Shown here piece after piece: positions 17,462-25,509 of a stretch of 64,000 bases of DNA. The stretch lies in NCBI RefSeq assembly GCF_008705135.1, contig NZ_CP023694.1, positions 6,367,001 to 6,431,000 of the forward strand. Direction: 5' to 3'. The notes beneath the pieces were generated by a model. It saw only the letters and a list, made by a program, of their open reading frames with translations. It had not been told where the DNA came from and searched no databases. The position numbers were made by a program, and so were the translations under genes. Source of the DNA: Streptomyces coeruleorubidus (GTDB lineage Bacteria; Actinomycetota; Actinomycetes; Streptomycetales; Streptomycetaceae). Position 1 is the first letter of the stretch; the number at the start of each line of letters is the position of its first letter.

Positions 17462-18094
17462 TCACACGTCTCCCGCGATCGTGTTCCGCTCGCTCGGCTG
17501 CACGTACACCAGACCGTCCCCCTCGAACCGCATCTGGAAGGCCTCGCCGCCGCCCTCCCCGAGCAGCGTGCGGAACGTCACACCGGACTGGAAGGACTGC
17601 CGCAGGTTCCCCTGGTGCGCCACGTACGCCCCCGGGTCGACGGTCAGCGGGTACTGCGCGCTCACCCGCAGCACCACCGCCGGGCCGTCCGACATGATCG
17701 CCGCCTGGCCGTGGCCCTCGACGGTCGTCGTGAACAGCCCGTTGCCCTGCGAGGCGCCGCGCAGGCCGGTGAACTCCGTCCCCGTGCGCAGCCCGCCGTC
17801 GGTCGCGAGCAGGTTGCTCGACTCCACGTAGAGCTTGTCGCCCTGGATGGCGACCAGGTTGATCTCGGAGGCACGGTCCGCGAACCAGCAGGTCCCCCGC
17901 CCCTTCACCTCCATCAAGGTCATCTGCTCACCGGTCAGCCGCCGGGTCACCATGCCTCGTATGCCCTCGCCGCCGCCGCTGAGCTTCTTGAAGGCCATCT
18001 CGCCGTCGTACGCCACCATCGAGCCGTTCTTCGCCTTCACGGCGTCTCCGGTCATGTCGACGGCGAGCACCTTGCTGCTCTGAAGTCGGAACAT
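17462..18094 (-). CDS. AIM24-family protein
   Basis: First gene of the AIM24 trio, 210 aa. It opens MFRLQSSKVLAVDMTGDAVKAKNGSMVAYDGEMAFKK and closes GEGGGEAFQMRFEGDGLVYVQPSERN, matching the pattern of its two downstream neighbours. ATG 18094 is chosen; a GTG two codons upstream (18100) is possible. Neither has a clear ribosome site, so leaderless or weak initiation is possible. No signal peptide or membrane segment is visible in any of the three proteins. Confidence 0.87.
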   Translation of the reverse strand: MFRLQSSKVLAVDMTGDAVKAKNGSMVAYDGEMAFKKLSGGGEGIRGMVTRRLTGEQMTLMEVKGRGTCWFADRASEINLVAIQGDKLYVESSNLLATDGGLRTGTEFTGLRGASQGNGLFTTTVEGHGQAAIMSDGPAVVLRVSAQYPLTVDPGAYVAHQGNLRQSFQSGVTFRTLLGEGGGEAFQMRFEGDGLVYVQPSERNTIAGDV

Positions 18095-18270
18095 CGCCAC
18101 GTAGGTGAAGGTAGCCGCAGGCCGGGCACCACGGACAGGGCCTGTGGGTGGAGAAGGACCCTGACCGCACCCCTAGGGGCCGGGCCCCGCAGCGGTTTGC
18201 CACAATGGGCCGGACGCTTGTGCGTGCGTTCACAAACCCGTCAGACCGTCTCTCCCACCGAAGGTGACCC

Positions 18271-18615
18271 GTGGACCTCAAGACCGCCACCGCCCTCCGC
18301 CGCCTCCGCCTGGTCTCGGCCCCCGAGGCGATCTCCTTCCTCCTCCTGCTGGTCTGCTCGGTGCTGAAGCGGACCACGGACTTCAACGCCGTGCCGGTGA
18401 TGGGCATGGTGCACGGTGTCCTGTTCATCCTGTACGTGATCTTCTGGGCCGACGCGTGGAACCGGACGAAGTGGCCGGTGAAGACCGCCGCGCTGTACTT
18501 CGTGCTGTCCGTGCTCCCGGCGGGCGGGTTCTTCGCCGAGCGCAAGCTGCGGCGTGAGGCCGAGGACGCGGTCATCGCATCCCGGGCGCGCCAGGAAGGG
18601 GCGGTGAAGGCGTGA
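18271..18615 (+). CDS. DUF3817 integral membrane protein
   Basis: Small membrane protein of 114 aa with about three hydrophobic segments and a charged C-terminus (FFAERKLRREAEDAVIASRA). The DUF3817 landmarks are GMVHGVLFILYVIFWADAW and TKWPVKTAALYF. GTG 18271 is preceded by AAGGTGA. It overlaps the next gene by GTGA. A paralogue of the same family lies at 29575-29913, so two copies bracket the polyketide locus. Function unknown. Confidence 0.87.
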   Translation: MDLKTATALRRLRLVSAPEAISFLLLLVCSVLKRTTDFNAVPVMGMVHGVLFILYVIFWADAWNRTKWPVKTAALYFVLSVLPAGGFFAERKLRREAEDAVIASRARQEGAVKA

Positions 18616-18905
18616 TCGTCGCCTTTTCCGTGACGCCGCTGGGCGTCGGCGAGGACGTGGGGGAGTACGTCGCCGACGCCGTCCGCGTGGTGCGCGAGTC
18701 GGGCCTGCCCCACCGGACCGACGCGATGTTCACCTCGATCGAGGGCGAGTGGGACGAGGTCATGGACGTCGTCAAGCGCGCCGTCGCCGCGGTCGAGCAG
18801 CGGGCTCCGCGTGTGTCCCTGGTCCTCAAGGCGGACATCCGCCCCGGAGTGACCGACGGGCTCACCTCCAAGGTGGAGACGGTGGAGCGGCACCTCGCCG
18901 AGTAG
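18612..18905 (+). CDS. MTH1187-family thiamine-binding-fold protein
   Basis: Small ferredoxin-like protein of 97 aa of the MTH1187/YkoF type, whose members bind thiamine or related molecules. Conserved parts are IVAFSVTPLG, VGEYVADAVRVVRESGLPHRTDAMFTSIEGEWDEVMDVVKRAV and SLVLKADIRPG. The GTG start overlaps the stop of the DUF3817 gene, so the two are made together. A clear hairpin follows immediately. Confidence 0.87.
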   Translation: MIVAFSVTPLGVGEDVGEYVADAVRVVRESGLPHRTDAMFTSIEGEWDEVMDVVKRAVAAVEQRAPRVSLVLKADIRPGVTDGLTSKVETVERHLAE

Positions 18906-18919
18906 ACCGTAAGGACCAC

Positions 18920-18946
18920 AGCCCCGGCCCTTCATGGGCCGGGGCT
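18920..18946 (+). terminator. Terminator before the polyketide locus
   Basis: A perfect 11-bp inverted repeat (AGCCCCGGCCC, loop TTCAT, complement) ends at 18946 and is followed by the T-rich TCTTCGTGTTCT. It closes the DUF3817-MTH1187 transcript and separates it from the polyketide operon that starts at 19121. The roughly 175 bases between hold no gene and should contain the operon promoter. Confidence 0.85.
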
Positions 18947-19120
18947 TCTTCGTGTTCTGGCGAGGCACAAACGTGCCCTGCGCACCGGGCAGTTCCCTCT
19001 GATGACCCGTGCGGCTCGCGGAGTCCCACGTACCGACCCACGATGAGGGCTCAGGGCCGACCGCCGTCCCGCTGCCGGACACGGCGGCCGCCGTCTGCCC
19101 AGCGAAGGAAGGGCCTGCCG

Positions 19121-20239
19121 GTGAACACTTCGACGTATACGTCCCAGTCGGCGTTCGACGGCTCCAGGCTGCGCGTCATCCTGCTCGTCGATCTCCACGA
19201 AGGCGCCCAGCAGCGGTTCCTCGACGCGTACGAGCACATGCGCAGCCGGGTCGCGTCGGTTCCCGGTCACCTCGGTGACCAACTGTGCCAGTCCGTGGAG
19301 AACCCGTCCCAGTGGCTCATCACCAGCGAATGGGCGACCGCGCCGCCGTATCTCGCCTGGGTGAACAGCGAAGAGCACCTGGAGACCGTCAGGCCCATGC
19401 AGGACTGCGTCCGGGACATCCGGTCGATGCGCTACAGCATCGTCCGTGAGACCGGGCGTGCGCTCCCGCCCACCGCCGGGACCGCCGACGGGGTCCAGGC
19501 GCCGGTGCGGATGGGTGACGGAGTGACGCGCCATGCGCTGACGTTCACCGTCAAGCCCGGCTCCGAGTCGAAGGTCGCGGACATCCTCGCCGGATACGCG
19601 CCGCCCCAGGCCCGCGCCGACGACTCCACGCGACTGCGCCGCACGACGCTGTTCATGCACGGCAACCGAGTCGTACGCACCGTCGAGGTGGAGGGCGATC
19701 TGCAGACGGCGCTGCGCCACGTCTCGCGTCAGCCGGAGGTGCGGGCCGTCGAGGAAGCCCTCAATCCGCACCTGGAACAGAGCAGGGATCTGACCGACCC
19801 GGCCTCGGCACGGGCCTTCTTCATCCGCGCGGCCATGCCGGCCGTGCACCATGTGGCGCGTGGCGGACCGGAGCCGGAGGGTCTGCGGCGTCTCGCCCTG
19901 TACTACCCGGCCCGTGAGGGCTGCGGGATGGCGCTGGCCCGGCTGCTCGCCCAGCAGGACGAGACCGCCGCGGCCGACCCCGACGGGCCCGTGCACCGCA
20001 GCACCGTCTTCCACCGGGACGACCTGGTCGTCCGTCTCGTCGACACGCGGGATCCCGAGACCGATCCGGTCAGGGTGCTCGGCCTGCACGGCAAGAGGAA
20101 GGCCGCCGTGCTGGCCCGCCTGCTCGACGGCGCCGCACTCGGCGTCGAAGGGCCGCTCTCGGGCGACCGGGACGCCACCCGCCTCCTGGCGCACACCGAC
20201 ATGACGCTGATCACCGATCGCAGGGCTGCCCAGTCCTGA
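19121..20239 (+). CDS. SchA/CurD-type protein, whiE ORFI-like
   Basis: First gene of the aromatic polyketide operon, 372 aa. It matches the SchA/CurD protein family that heads spore-pigment clusters; its biochemical role is unsettled. The N-terminal 90 residues (VILLVDLHEGAQQRFLDAYEHMRS, PGHLGDQLCQS, WLITSEW) resemble an antibiotic-biosynthesis-monooxygenase module, and the rest is the SchA/CurD region. GTG 19121 follows GGAAGGG at the right distance. The separate small gene at 28642 encodes a stand-alone copy of the N-terminal module. Order and family make this the counterpart of whiE ORFI. Confidence 0.85.
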   Translation: MNTSTYTSQSAFDGSRLRVILLVDLHEGAQQRFLDAYEHMRSRVASVPGHLGDQLCQSVENPSQWLITSEWATAPPYLAWVNSEEHLETVRPMQDCVRDIRSMRYSIVRETGRALPPTAGTADGVQAPVRMGDGVTRHALTFTVKPGSESKVADILAGYAPPQARADDSTRLRRTTLFMHGNRVVRTVEVEGDLQTALRHVSRQPEVRAVEEALNPHLEQSRDLTDPASARAFFIRAAMPAVHHVARGGPEPEGLRRLALYYPAREGCGMALARLLAQQDETAAADPDGPVHRSTVFHRDDLVVRLVDTRDPETDPVRVLGLHGKRKAAVLARLLDGAALGVEGPLSGDRDATRLLAHTDMTLITDRRAAQS

Positions 20240-20299
20240 CAGTCCGTGGACGACACCCGCCCACGGACAACACCCCACAGACCGACCTGGAGACGGACC

Positions 20300-20764
20300 A
20301 TGTACAAGACGCGCCCGCGCATCGTGGACCTCAGCGAGACCGAGCCCAACCGCAAGCGTGGCGGCGACCTGCGCACCCTGCTCACGCCCCTCACGGTGGG
20401 GTCCACGAGTGGGTTCATGGGCCTGGCCATCATGCAGCCGGGGGAACGCATCAGCGAGCACTACCACCCGTACTCGGAGGAGTTCGTCTACGTCGTCCAG
20501 GGCGAGCTGGAAGTCGACCTGGACGACGTGACCCACCCGATCCGCGCCGACCAGGGCCTCATGGTCCCCATCGGCATGCGGCACCGCTTCCGCAACATCG
20601 GTGACGTGGAAGCCCGGATGGTCTTCCATCTGGGGCCGCTTGCTCCCAAGCCGAGCATGGGCCACGTCGACACGGAGCCCGTGGAGGGGAACGCGAGCGG
20701 CGAGACGTACCCGGCCGTGCAGGGGGACGGCGCGCAGCCCGAACGCCGCGGGGTGCCCTCGTGA
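20300..20764 (+). CDS. Cupin-domain polyketide protein, whiE ORFII-like
   Basis: Single-domain cupin of 154 aa. The two cupin motifs are visible: GERISEHYHPYSEEFVYVVQGELEVDL and GLMVPIGMRHRFRNIGD, supplying His ligands for a metal. In spore-pigment clusters a cupin of this kind follows the SchA/CurD gene and is thought to assist cyclisation or oxygenation of the polyketide; that is inference from context. ATG 20300 has a GGAG site nine bases upstream. Its stop overlaps the KS-alpha start as GTGA. Confidence 0.9.
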   Translation: MYKTRPRIVDLSETEPNRKRGGDLRTLLTPLTVGSTSGFMGLAIMQPGERISEHYHPYSEEFVYVVQGELEVDLDDVTHPIRADQGLMVPIGMRHRFRNIGDVEARMVFHLGPLAPKPSMGHVDTEPVEGNASGETYPAVQGDGAQPERRGVPS

Positions 20765-22029
20765 CCCGGCGGGTGGCGGTCACCGGCATCGGCGTCGTCG
20801 CCCCGGGCGGCATCGGGGTGCCGGCCTTCTGGGACCTCCTCGCGGGCGGCCGTACCGCGACGCGCGGCATCACCCTGTTCGATCCCGAGGGACTGCGTTC
20901 ACGTATCGCGGCCGAGTGCGACTTCGACCCGCTCGCGCACGGGCTCGATCCCGACCTGGTCGAACGCGCCGACCGGTACATACAGTTCGCCCTCGTCGCC
21001 GCCGCGGAGGCGGTGGCCGACTGCGGCATCGACTTCGGCGCCGAGGACCCGTGGCGCGTGGCCGTCTCGCTCGGCAGCGCCGTGGGCGGCACGACCCGGC
21101 TGGAGCACGACTACGTCCTGGTCAGCGAGCGAGGGCAACGCTGGGACGTCGACCACCGCGCCGCCGGTCCGCACCTGCACCGGGCGTTCTCGCCCAGCAC
21201 CCTGGCGTCCGACGTCGCCGAGTACTTCGGCGCCCAGGGGCCGGTGCAGACCGTGTCGACCGGCTGCACCTCCGGACTCGACGCGGTGGGCTACGGCTTC
21301 CACACGATCGAGGACGGCCGCGCCGACATCTGCATCGCCGGAGCGTCCGACTCCCCGATCTCCCCGATCACCATGGCCTGCTTCGACGCCATCAGGGCGA
21401 CATCGCCGAACAACGACGACCCCGCGCACGCCTCCCGGCCCTTCGACGCCCACCGCGACGGATTCGTCATGGGAGAGGGCTCCGCCGTGCTCGTCCTGGA
21501 GGAGCTCGAACACGCCCGTGCCCGCGGCGCGCACGTCTACTGCGAGATCGGCGGCTACGCCACCTTCGGCAACGCGTACCACATGACCGGGCTGACCAGC
21601 GAGGGCCTGGAGATGGCCAGGGCCATCGACACCGCGCTCGGACAGGCCCGTCTGGATCCCTCACTCATCGACTACGTCAACGCCCACGGCTCGGGCACCC
21701 GCCAGAACGACCGTCACGAGACCGCCGCGGTCAAGCGGTCCCTGGGCGCCCACGCCTACGACACCCCCATGAGTTCGATCAAGTCCATGGTGGGCCACTC
21801 GCTCGGTGCGATCGGCGCGATCGAGGTCGTCGCCTGCGTGCTGGCCCTGGCCCACCAGGTGGTCCCGCCGACGGCGAACTACGAGACCCCGGACCCCGAG
21901 TGCGACCTGGACTACGTACCGCGCACCGCACGCCCGCGCAAGCTCGCCAACGTGCTGTCCGTGGGCAGCGGCTTCGGCGGGTTCCAGTCCGCGGTGCTTC
22001 TGACGGGGCCGGCCGGGAGGAAACGATGA
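20761..22029 (+). CDS. Type II polyketide ketosynthase alpha (KS-alpha)
   Basis: Chain-extending ketosynthase that condenses malonyl-ACP units with its partner, the chain-length factor. The 422-aa product has the thiolase-fold catalytic triad: Cys169 (VSTGCTSGLDAV), His309 (NAHGSGT) and His346 (KSMVGHSLGAIGA), with Lys341. The N-terminal motif is RRVAVTGIGVVAPGG. It is coupled by overlap to the cupin gene before (GTGA) and the chain-length factor after (ATGA). By order it equals whiE ORFIII. Sequence alone cannot show the chain length made, but known whiE synthases make a 24-carbon chain. Confidence 0.97.
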   Translation: MTRRVAVTGIGVVAPGGIGVPAFWDLLAGGRTATRGITLFDPEGLRSRIAAECDFDPLAHGLDPDLVERADRYIQFALVAAAEAVADCGIDFGAEDPWRVAVSLGSAVGGTTRLEHDYVLVSERGQRWDVDHRAAGPHLHRAFSPSTLASDVAEYFGAQGPVQTVSTGCTSGLDAVGYGFHTIEDGRADICIAGASDSPISPITMACFDAIRATSPNNDDPAHASRPFDAHRDGFVMGEGSAVLVLEELEHARARGAHVYCEIGGYATFGNAYHMTGLTSEGLEMARAIDTALGQARLDPSLIDYVNAHGSGTRQNDRHETAAVKRSLGAHAYDTPMSSIKSMVGHSLGAIGAIEVVACVLALAHQVVPPTANYETPDPECDLDYVPRTARPRKLANVLSVGSGFGGFQSAVLLTGPAGRKR

Positions 22030-23276
22030 GTGCTCAGCCGAACCGCCGCACCGCCATCACGGGGATCGGTGTGGTCGCGCCCAACGGTCTGCACGCGGAG
22101 ACCTACTGGAAGTCCGTCAAGGAGGGCCTGTCCGTACTCGACCGGATCACCCGGGAGGGGTGCGGGCACCTTCCGCTCCGCGTCGCCGGCGAGGTCCGGG
22201 GCTTCGACGCCTCGGCACTCATCGAGGAGACCTTCCTCGTCCAGACCGACCGGTTCAGCCACTTCGCGATGGCCGCCGCGAGTGCGGCCCTGAAGGACGC
22301 GGGACTGAGCGATGCGGCCGCGGACTCCCCGTACTCCGTCGGCGTGGTCACCGCCGCCGGATCCGGTGGCGGTGAATTCGGCCAGCGGGAGCTGCAGAAG
22401 CTGTGGGGGCAGGGGTCCCGGTTCGTCGGGCCCTACCAGTCCATCGCCTGGTTCTACGCGGCCAGCACGGGCCAGATATCGATTCGCAGCGGATTCAAGG
22501 GCCCTTGTGGTGTGGTGGCGAGCGACGAGGCCGGCGGCCTGGACGCCGTCGCGCACGCCGCCCGGACCGTGGGGCGGGGGACCGACGTGGTCGTGGCCGG
22601 GGCGGCCGAAGCGCCGCTCGCTCCGTACTCGATGGTCTGCCAGCTCGGGTACCCGGAACTCAGCACGGTCGAGGACCCGGCACGGGCCTACCGGCCCTTC
22701 ACCTCCGCGGCCTGCGGCTTCGTTCCCGCGGAGGGCGGCGCCGTGCTGGTCGTCGAGGACCTGGACCGCGCACGCCGACGTGACGCGGACGTCCGCGCCA
22801 CCGTGGCGGGCCATGCGGCCACCTTCACCGGAGCCTCGCGCTGGGACCGCTCACGGGAGGGACTCGCCCACGCCATCCGCGGTGCCCTCGACGAGGCCGG
22901 CTGCGCACCGGAGGAGATCGACGTGGTCTTCGCCGACGCGATGGGTGTACCGGAGGCGGACCGCGCCGAGGCCCTCGCCCTCGCCGACGCCCTCGGCCCG
23001 CACGGCACCCGCGTGCCCGTCACGGCTCCCAAGACCGGCATCGGACGGTCCTACTGCGGGGCACCCCTGCTGGACGTCGCGGCCGCGGTGATGGCCATGG
23101 AAGAAGGGCGGATCCCGCCCACGCCCAACGTCTTCGACATCTGCCACGACATCGACCTGGTGACGTCGACGGCGCGCCCGGCCGAGCTGAGCACGGCCCT
23201 GGTCCTCAGCCGTGGACTCATGGGCTCCAACGCGGCGCTGGTACTGCGCCGCGACCCGGGACCGGCCGCCCGGTGA
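22026..23276 (+). CDS. Chain-length factor (KS-beta)
   Basis: Catalytically inactive ketosynthase partner (416 aa) that sets polyketide chain length and helps priming. It aligns with KS-alpha, but the active-site cysteine is replaced: VSTGCTSGLDAV corresponds to VASDEAGGLDAV, giving Glu168. Most chain-length factors have Gln at this site, so Glu is notable. The KS-alpha His309 region is also lost (FADAMGV instead of NAHGSG). It overlaps KS-alpha by ATGA and is followed by the ACP after 35 bases. Equivalent to whiE ORFIV. Confidence 0.96.
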   Translation: MSAQPNRRTAITGIGVVAPNGLHAETYWKSVKEGLSVLDRITREGCGHLPLRVAGEVRGFDASALIEETFLVQTDRFSHFAMAAASAALKDAGLSDAAADSPYSVGVVTAAGSGGGEFGQRELQKLWGQGSRFVGPYQSIAWFYAASTGQISIRSGFKGPCGVVASDEAGGLDAVAHAARTVGRGTDVVVAGAAEAPLAPYSMVCQLGYPELSTVEDPARAYRPFTSAACGFVPAEGGAVLVVEDLDRARRRDADVRATVAGHAATFTGASRWDRSREGLAHAIRGALDEAGCAPEEIDVVFADAMGVPEADRAEALALADALGPHGTRVPVTAPKTGIGRSYCGAPLLDVAAAVMAMEEGRIPPTPNVFDICHDIDLVTSTARPAELSTALVLSRGLMGSNAALVLRRDPGPAAR

Positions 23277-23311
23277 AGCCCACCGCATCCGTACGACAAA
23301 GGAGATCGCGC

Positions 23312-23569
23312 ATGAGCAGTGAAGTGACCCTCGAAGAGCTGGCCGCACTGATGAAGAAGGCCGCCGGTGTCACCGTCGACCCGCACGACCTCGAAGCCCG
23401 GGTGGACACCCCCTTCGCCGAGTTCGGGCTGGACTCGCTCGGCCTCCTGGGCATCGTGGGCGAGCTGGAGAACCGGCACGCCCGGGCGCTGCCCACCGAC
23501 GCGGAGAAGTGCAAGACCCCCCGCGACTTCCTCGACCTCGTCAACAGCACGCTCACGGCAGGAGCCTGA
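23312..23569 (+). CDS. Acyl carrier protein
   Basis: Carrier protein of 85 aa that holds the growing poly-beta-keto chain on a phosphopantetheine arm. The attachment site is Ser42 in the motif FGLDSLGLLGIV. A strong AAAGGAGAT site precedes the ATG. It lies between the chain-length factor and the aromatase, as in whiE (ORFV). Charge pattern and length are normal for a type II polyketide ACP. Confidence 0.97.
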   Translation: MSSEVTLEELAALMKKAAGVTVDPHDLEARVDTPFAEFGLDSLGLLGIVGELENRHARALPTDAEKCKTPRDFLDLVNSTLTAGA

Positions 23570-23570
23570 C

Positions 23571-24050
23571 ATGGCAGGGCACACCGAGAACGAGATCACC
23601 ATCGCCGCACCCCTCGACCTCGTCTGGGACATGACCAACGACGTCGAGAGATGGCCGCAGCTGTTCAGCGAGTACGCGGACGCCGAGGTGCTGACCCGGC
23701 AGGGCGACACGGTGACCTTCCGCCTGACCATGCACCCCGACGAGAACGGCAAGGTGTGGAGCTGGGTGTCGGAACGGACCACCGACCGCGACAAGCTCAC
23801 CGTCACGGCACGCCGGGTCGAACCCGGTCCGTTCGAATACATGAACATCCGGTGGGAGTACGAAGAGACCCCCGACGGCACCCGGATGCACTGGACCCAG
23901 GACTTCGCCATGAGGCCGGACGCGCCGGTCGACGACGCCGGGATGACGGACATCATCAACCGCAACTCGCCCGTCCAGATGGCCCTCATCCGCGACCGCA
24001 TCGAGCAGGCCGCCGACGAGCGGCGGACCTCCCCCGTCACGCCCGCCTGA
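23571..24050 (+). CDS. Polyketide aromatase/cyclase, whiE ORFVI-like
   Basis: SRPBCC (START-like) aromatase/cyclase of 159 aa, the single-domain kind that forms the first ring of unreduced polyketides. Visible family features are ITIAAPLDLVWDMTNDVERWPQLFSEYADAEVL, WSWVSERTTD and MHWTQDFAMRPDAPVDDAGMTDIINRNSPVQM. The start codon follows the ACP stop by one base, so translation is coupled. The product length equals that recalled for WhiE ORFVI. Monodomain enzymes of this class typically close the C9-C14 or C7-C12 ring. Confidence 0.95.
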   Translation: MAGHTENEITIAAPLDLVWDMTNDVERWPQLFSEYADAEVLTRQGDTVTFRLTMHPDENGKVWSWVSERTTDRDKLTVTARRVEPGPFEYMNIRWEYEETPDGTRMHWTQDFAMRPDAPVDDAGMTDIINRNSPVQMALIRDRIEQAADERRTSPVTPA

Positions 24051-24076
24051 ACGGCGCCGCCGCGTAAGGAGACTCC

Positions 24077-24418
24077 ATGCACCACGCCCTGATCGTCGCC
24101 CGGATGGCCCCGCACTCGGCTCCGGACATCGCCGAGGTCTTCGCGGCCTCCGACCGCGGCGACCTGCCCCGCCTCGTCGGGGTGACCCAGCGTTCCCTCT
24201 TCCAGTTCGGCGATGTGTACATGCACTTCATCGAGGCCGAGCAGGACCCGGGCCCCGCCATCGCGCGCGTGGCCGGGCACCCCGAGTTCCGCGACATCAG
24301 CAGCAAGCTCGAGGCGTATGTCAGTCCGTACGACCCGCAGACCTGGCGCGGTCCGAAGGACGCGATGGCTCAGTGCTTCTACCACTGGGAGAGAGACACG
24401 GCCCCGGTCACCCGGTGA
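24077..24418 (+). CDS. TcmI-family polyketide cyclase, whiE ORFVII-like
   Basis: Small ferredoxin-like-fold cyclase of 113 aa that closes later rings of the aromatic polyketide. Family landmarks are RMAPHSAPDIAEVFAASDRGDLPRLVGVTQRSLFQFGDVYMHFIEAEQD and the C-terminal KDAMAQCFYHWE. ATG 24077 has an AAGGAGA site. It is the last gene of the seven-gene operon, and the strong hairpin at 24424-24469 follows. Equivalent to whiE ORFVII and to tetracenomycin TcmI. Confidence 0.94.
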   Translation: MHHALIVARMAPHSAPDIAEVFAASDRGDLPRLVGVTQRSLFQFGDVYMHFIEAEQDPGPAIARVAGHPEFRDISSKLEAYVSPYDPQTWRGPKDAMAQCFYHWERDTAPVTR

Positions 24419-24423
24419 AGCCG

Positions 24424-24469
24424 ACGAGAAGAAGGCCGCCGCCCGCGAGGGCGGCGGCCTTCTTCTCGT
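24424..24469. terminator. 21-bp bidirectional terminator
   Basis: Perfect 21-bp inverted repeat (arms 24424-24444 and 24449-24469) with a GCGA tetraloop, one of the strongest hairpins in the window. It stands between the end of the polyketide operon (24418) and the end of the facing amidohydrolase gene (24491), so it can stop transcription from both sides. Confidence 0.92.
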
Positions 24470-24490
24470 GCGTGCGGCCAAGGCCAAAAG

Positions 24491-25474
24491 CTAGGAGGAG
24501 CGGGCCAGTACCGGCAGCAGACGCAGGGCGTTCTCCCGGTTGATGCCCCTGAGCTGCTCCGGTGAGACGAAGGGATCGGCGTCCAGGGCGGGTACCGCGA
24601 TGTCGGCGACGACCTGTGCGGGGGTGGGCGGCCAGTCCGTGCCGAAAAGGATCCGGCTGGGATCCACCGTGGCCAGCAGCGTGGGCGTGGCGGAGGGAGA
24701 CATGGGGCCGGCGGTGTCGAAGTAGAACCGGTGCAGGTAGTCACGGACCCTGCCCGGCTCGATCCCGGGGGTGAGGTGCCCGCCGAAGAGTTCGAGCCGA
24801 GTCGCCATGTACGGCAGGAAGCCTCCTCCGTGGGGAAGGACGAAGCTGAGATTCGGATAGCGGTCCAGGGTGCCGTTCCGGATCAGGTTGATCGCCGCGC
24901 GCGTGGTGTCCATGAGGAAGTCGCACACGAAGGGCGGCATGCCCGGCAGTCCGGCACCGCCGTCCTTTCCGGCCGGCACTTCCATGGGGTGCGTGCTGAT
25001 GACGGCGGACCGGTCGTTCAGTTCCCGCAGGAGGCGGTCGTGGGTGGCGTCACCGAGGTAGACACCGTCCATGCTCGTTCTCGTGCTCACTCCGACGGCC
25101 CCGAGTTCGTCGAGTCCGTAGCGCAGGCTCCACTGTGAGAGCTCCAGGTCGTCCAGGAACACCGGAGTGAAGAAGGCGAAGCGCGCGGGATGGTCCTCGA
25201 CGACATCGGCCGCCGCCCGCAGGGCGATCCGTGCGCTCTCCTGGCGCTGCGCCCGCTCGCGGAACCGTCCGAGCATCGCGACGGTCATGACGGCGGTGCC
25301 GATGCCCGTCTTGTCCATGACCTCCAGAGCCGCGTCCAGGTCCCAGCGAGTCCACCAGGGCAGCCGCTCGCGGTTGACGACCCCGCGTTCTTCCGCCCAG
25401 TCCAGCCAGGCCGGCGCGGTGAAATGGTGGTGGACGTCCACTCGGCCCGCGACGGGGCCGTCTTCGAATGTCAT
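24491..25474 (-). CDS. Amidohydrolase-2 family protein, possible decarboxylase
   Basis: Metal-dependent enzyme of 327 aa in the amidohydrolase-2 (ACMSD/gamma-resorcylate decarboxylase) family. The N-terminal metal motif VDVHHHF, the His of VLPHGGG and the Asp of ILFGTDWPP are present. Members often decarboxylate or hydrolyse aromatic acids. It starts 35 bases after the FAD monooxygenase on the same strand, so it is probably a tailoring enzyme of the pigment locus; decarboxylation of the polyketide terminus is an inference. ATG 25474 has GAGGAC eight bases upstream; ATG 25480 is too close to it. I do not recall this gene in whiE. Confidence 0.87.
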   Translation of the reverse strand: MTFEDGPVAGRVDVHHHFTAPAWLDWAEERGVVNRERLPWWTRWDLDAALEVMDKTGIGTAVMTVAMLGRFRERAQRQESARIALRAAADVVEDHPARFAFFTPVFLDDLELSQWSLRYGLDELGAVGVSTRTSMDGVYLGDATHDRLLRELNDRSAVISTHPMEVPAGKDGGAGLPGMPPFVCDFLMDTTRAAINLIRNGTLDRYPNLSFVLPHGGGFLPYMATRLELFGGHLTPGIEPGRVRDYLHRFYFDTAGPMSPSATPTLLATVDPSRILFGTDWPPTPAQVVADIAVPALDADPFVSPEQLRGINRENALRLLPVLARSS

Positions 25475-25509
25475 CGGCATGTCCTCGGCGTGGTCGTTTC
25501 GGTGGGTGT

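Noticed and set aside
20601..23276. 891-codon plus frame ending in the chain-length factor
   Set aside because: Only the part from ATG 22026 is the chain-length factor; the first about 475 codons are an out-of-frame reading of the KS-alpha gene.
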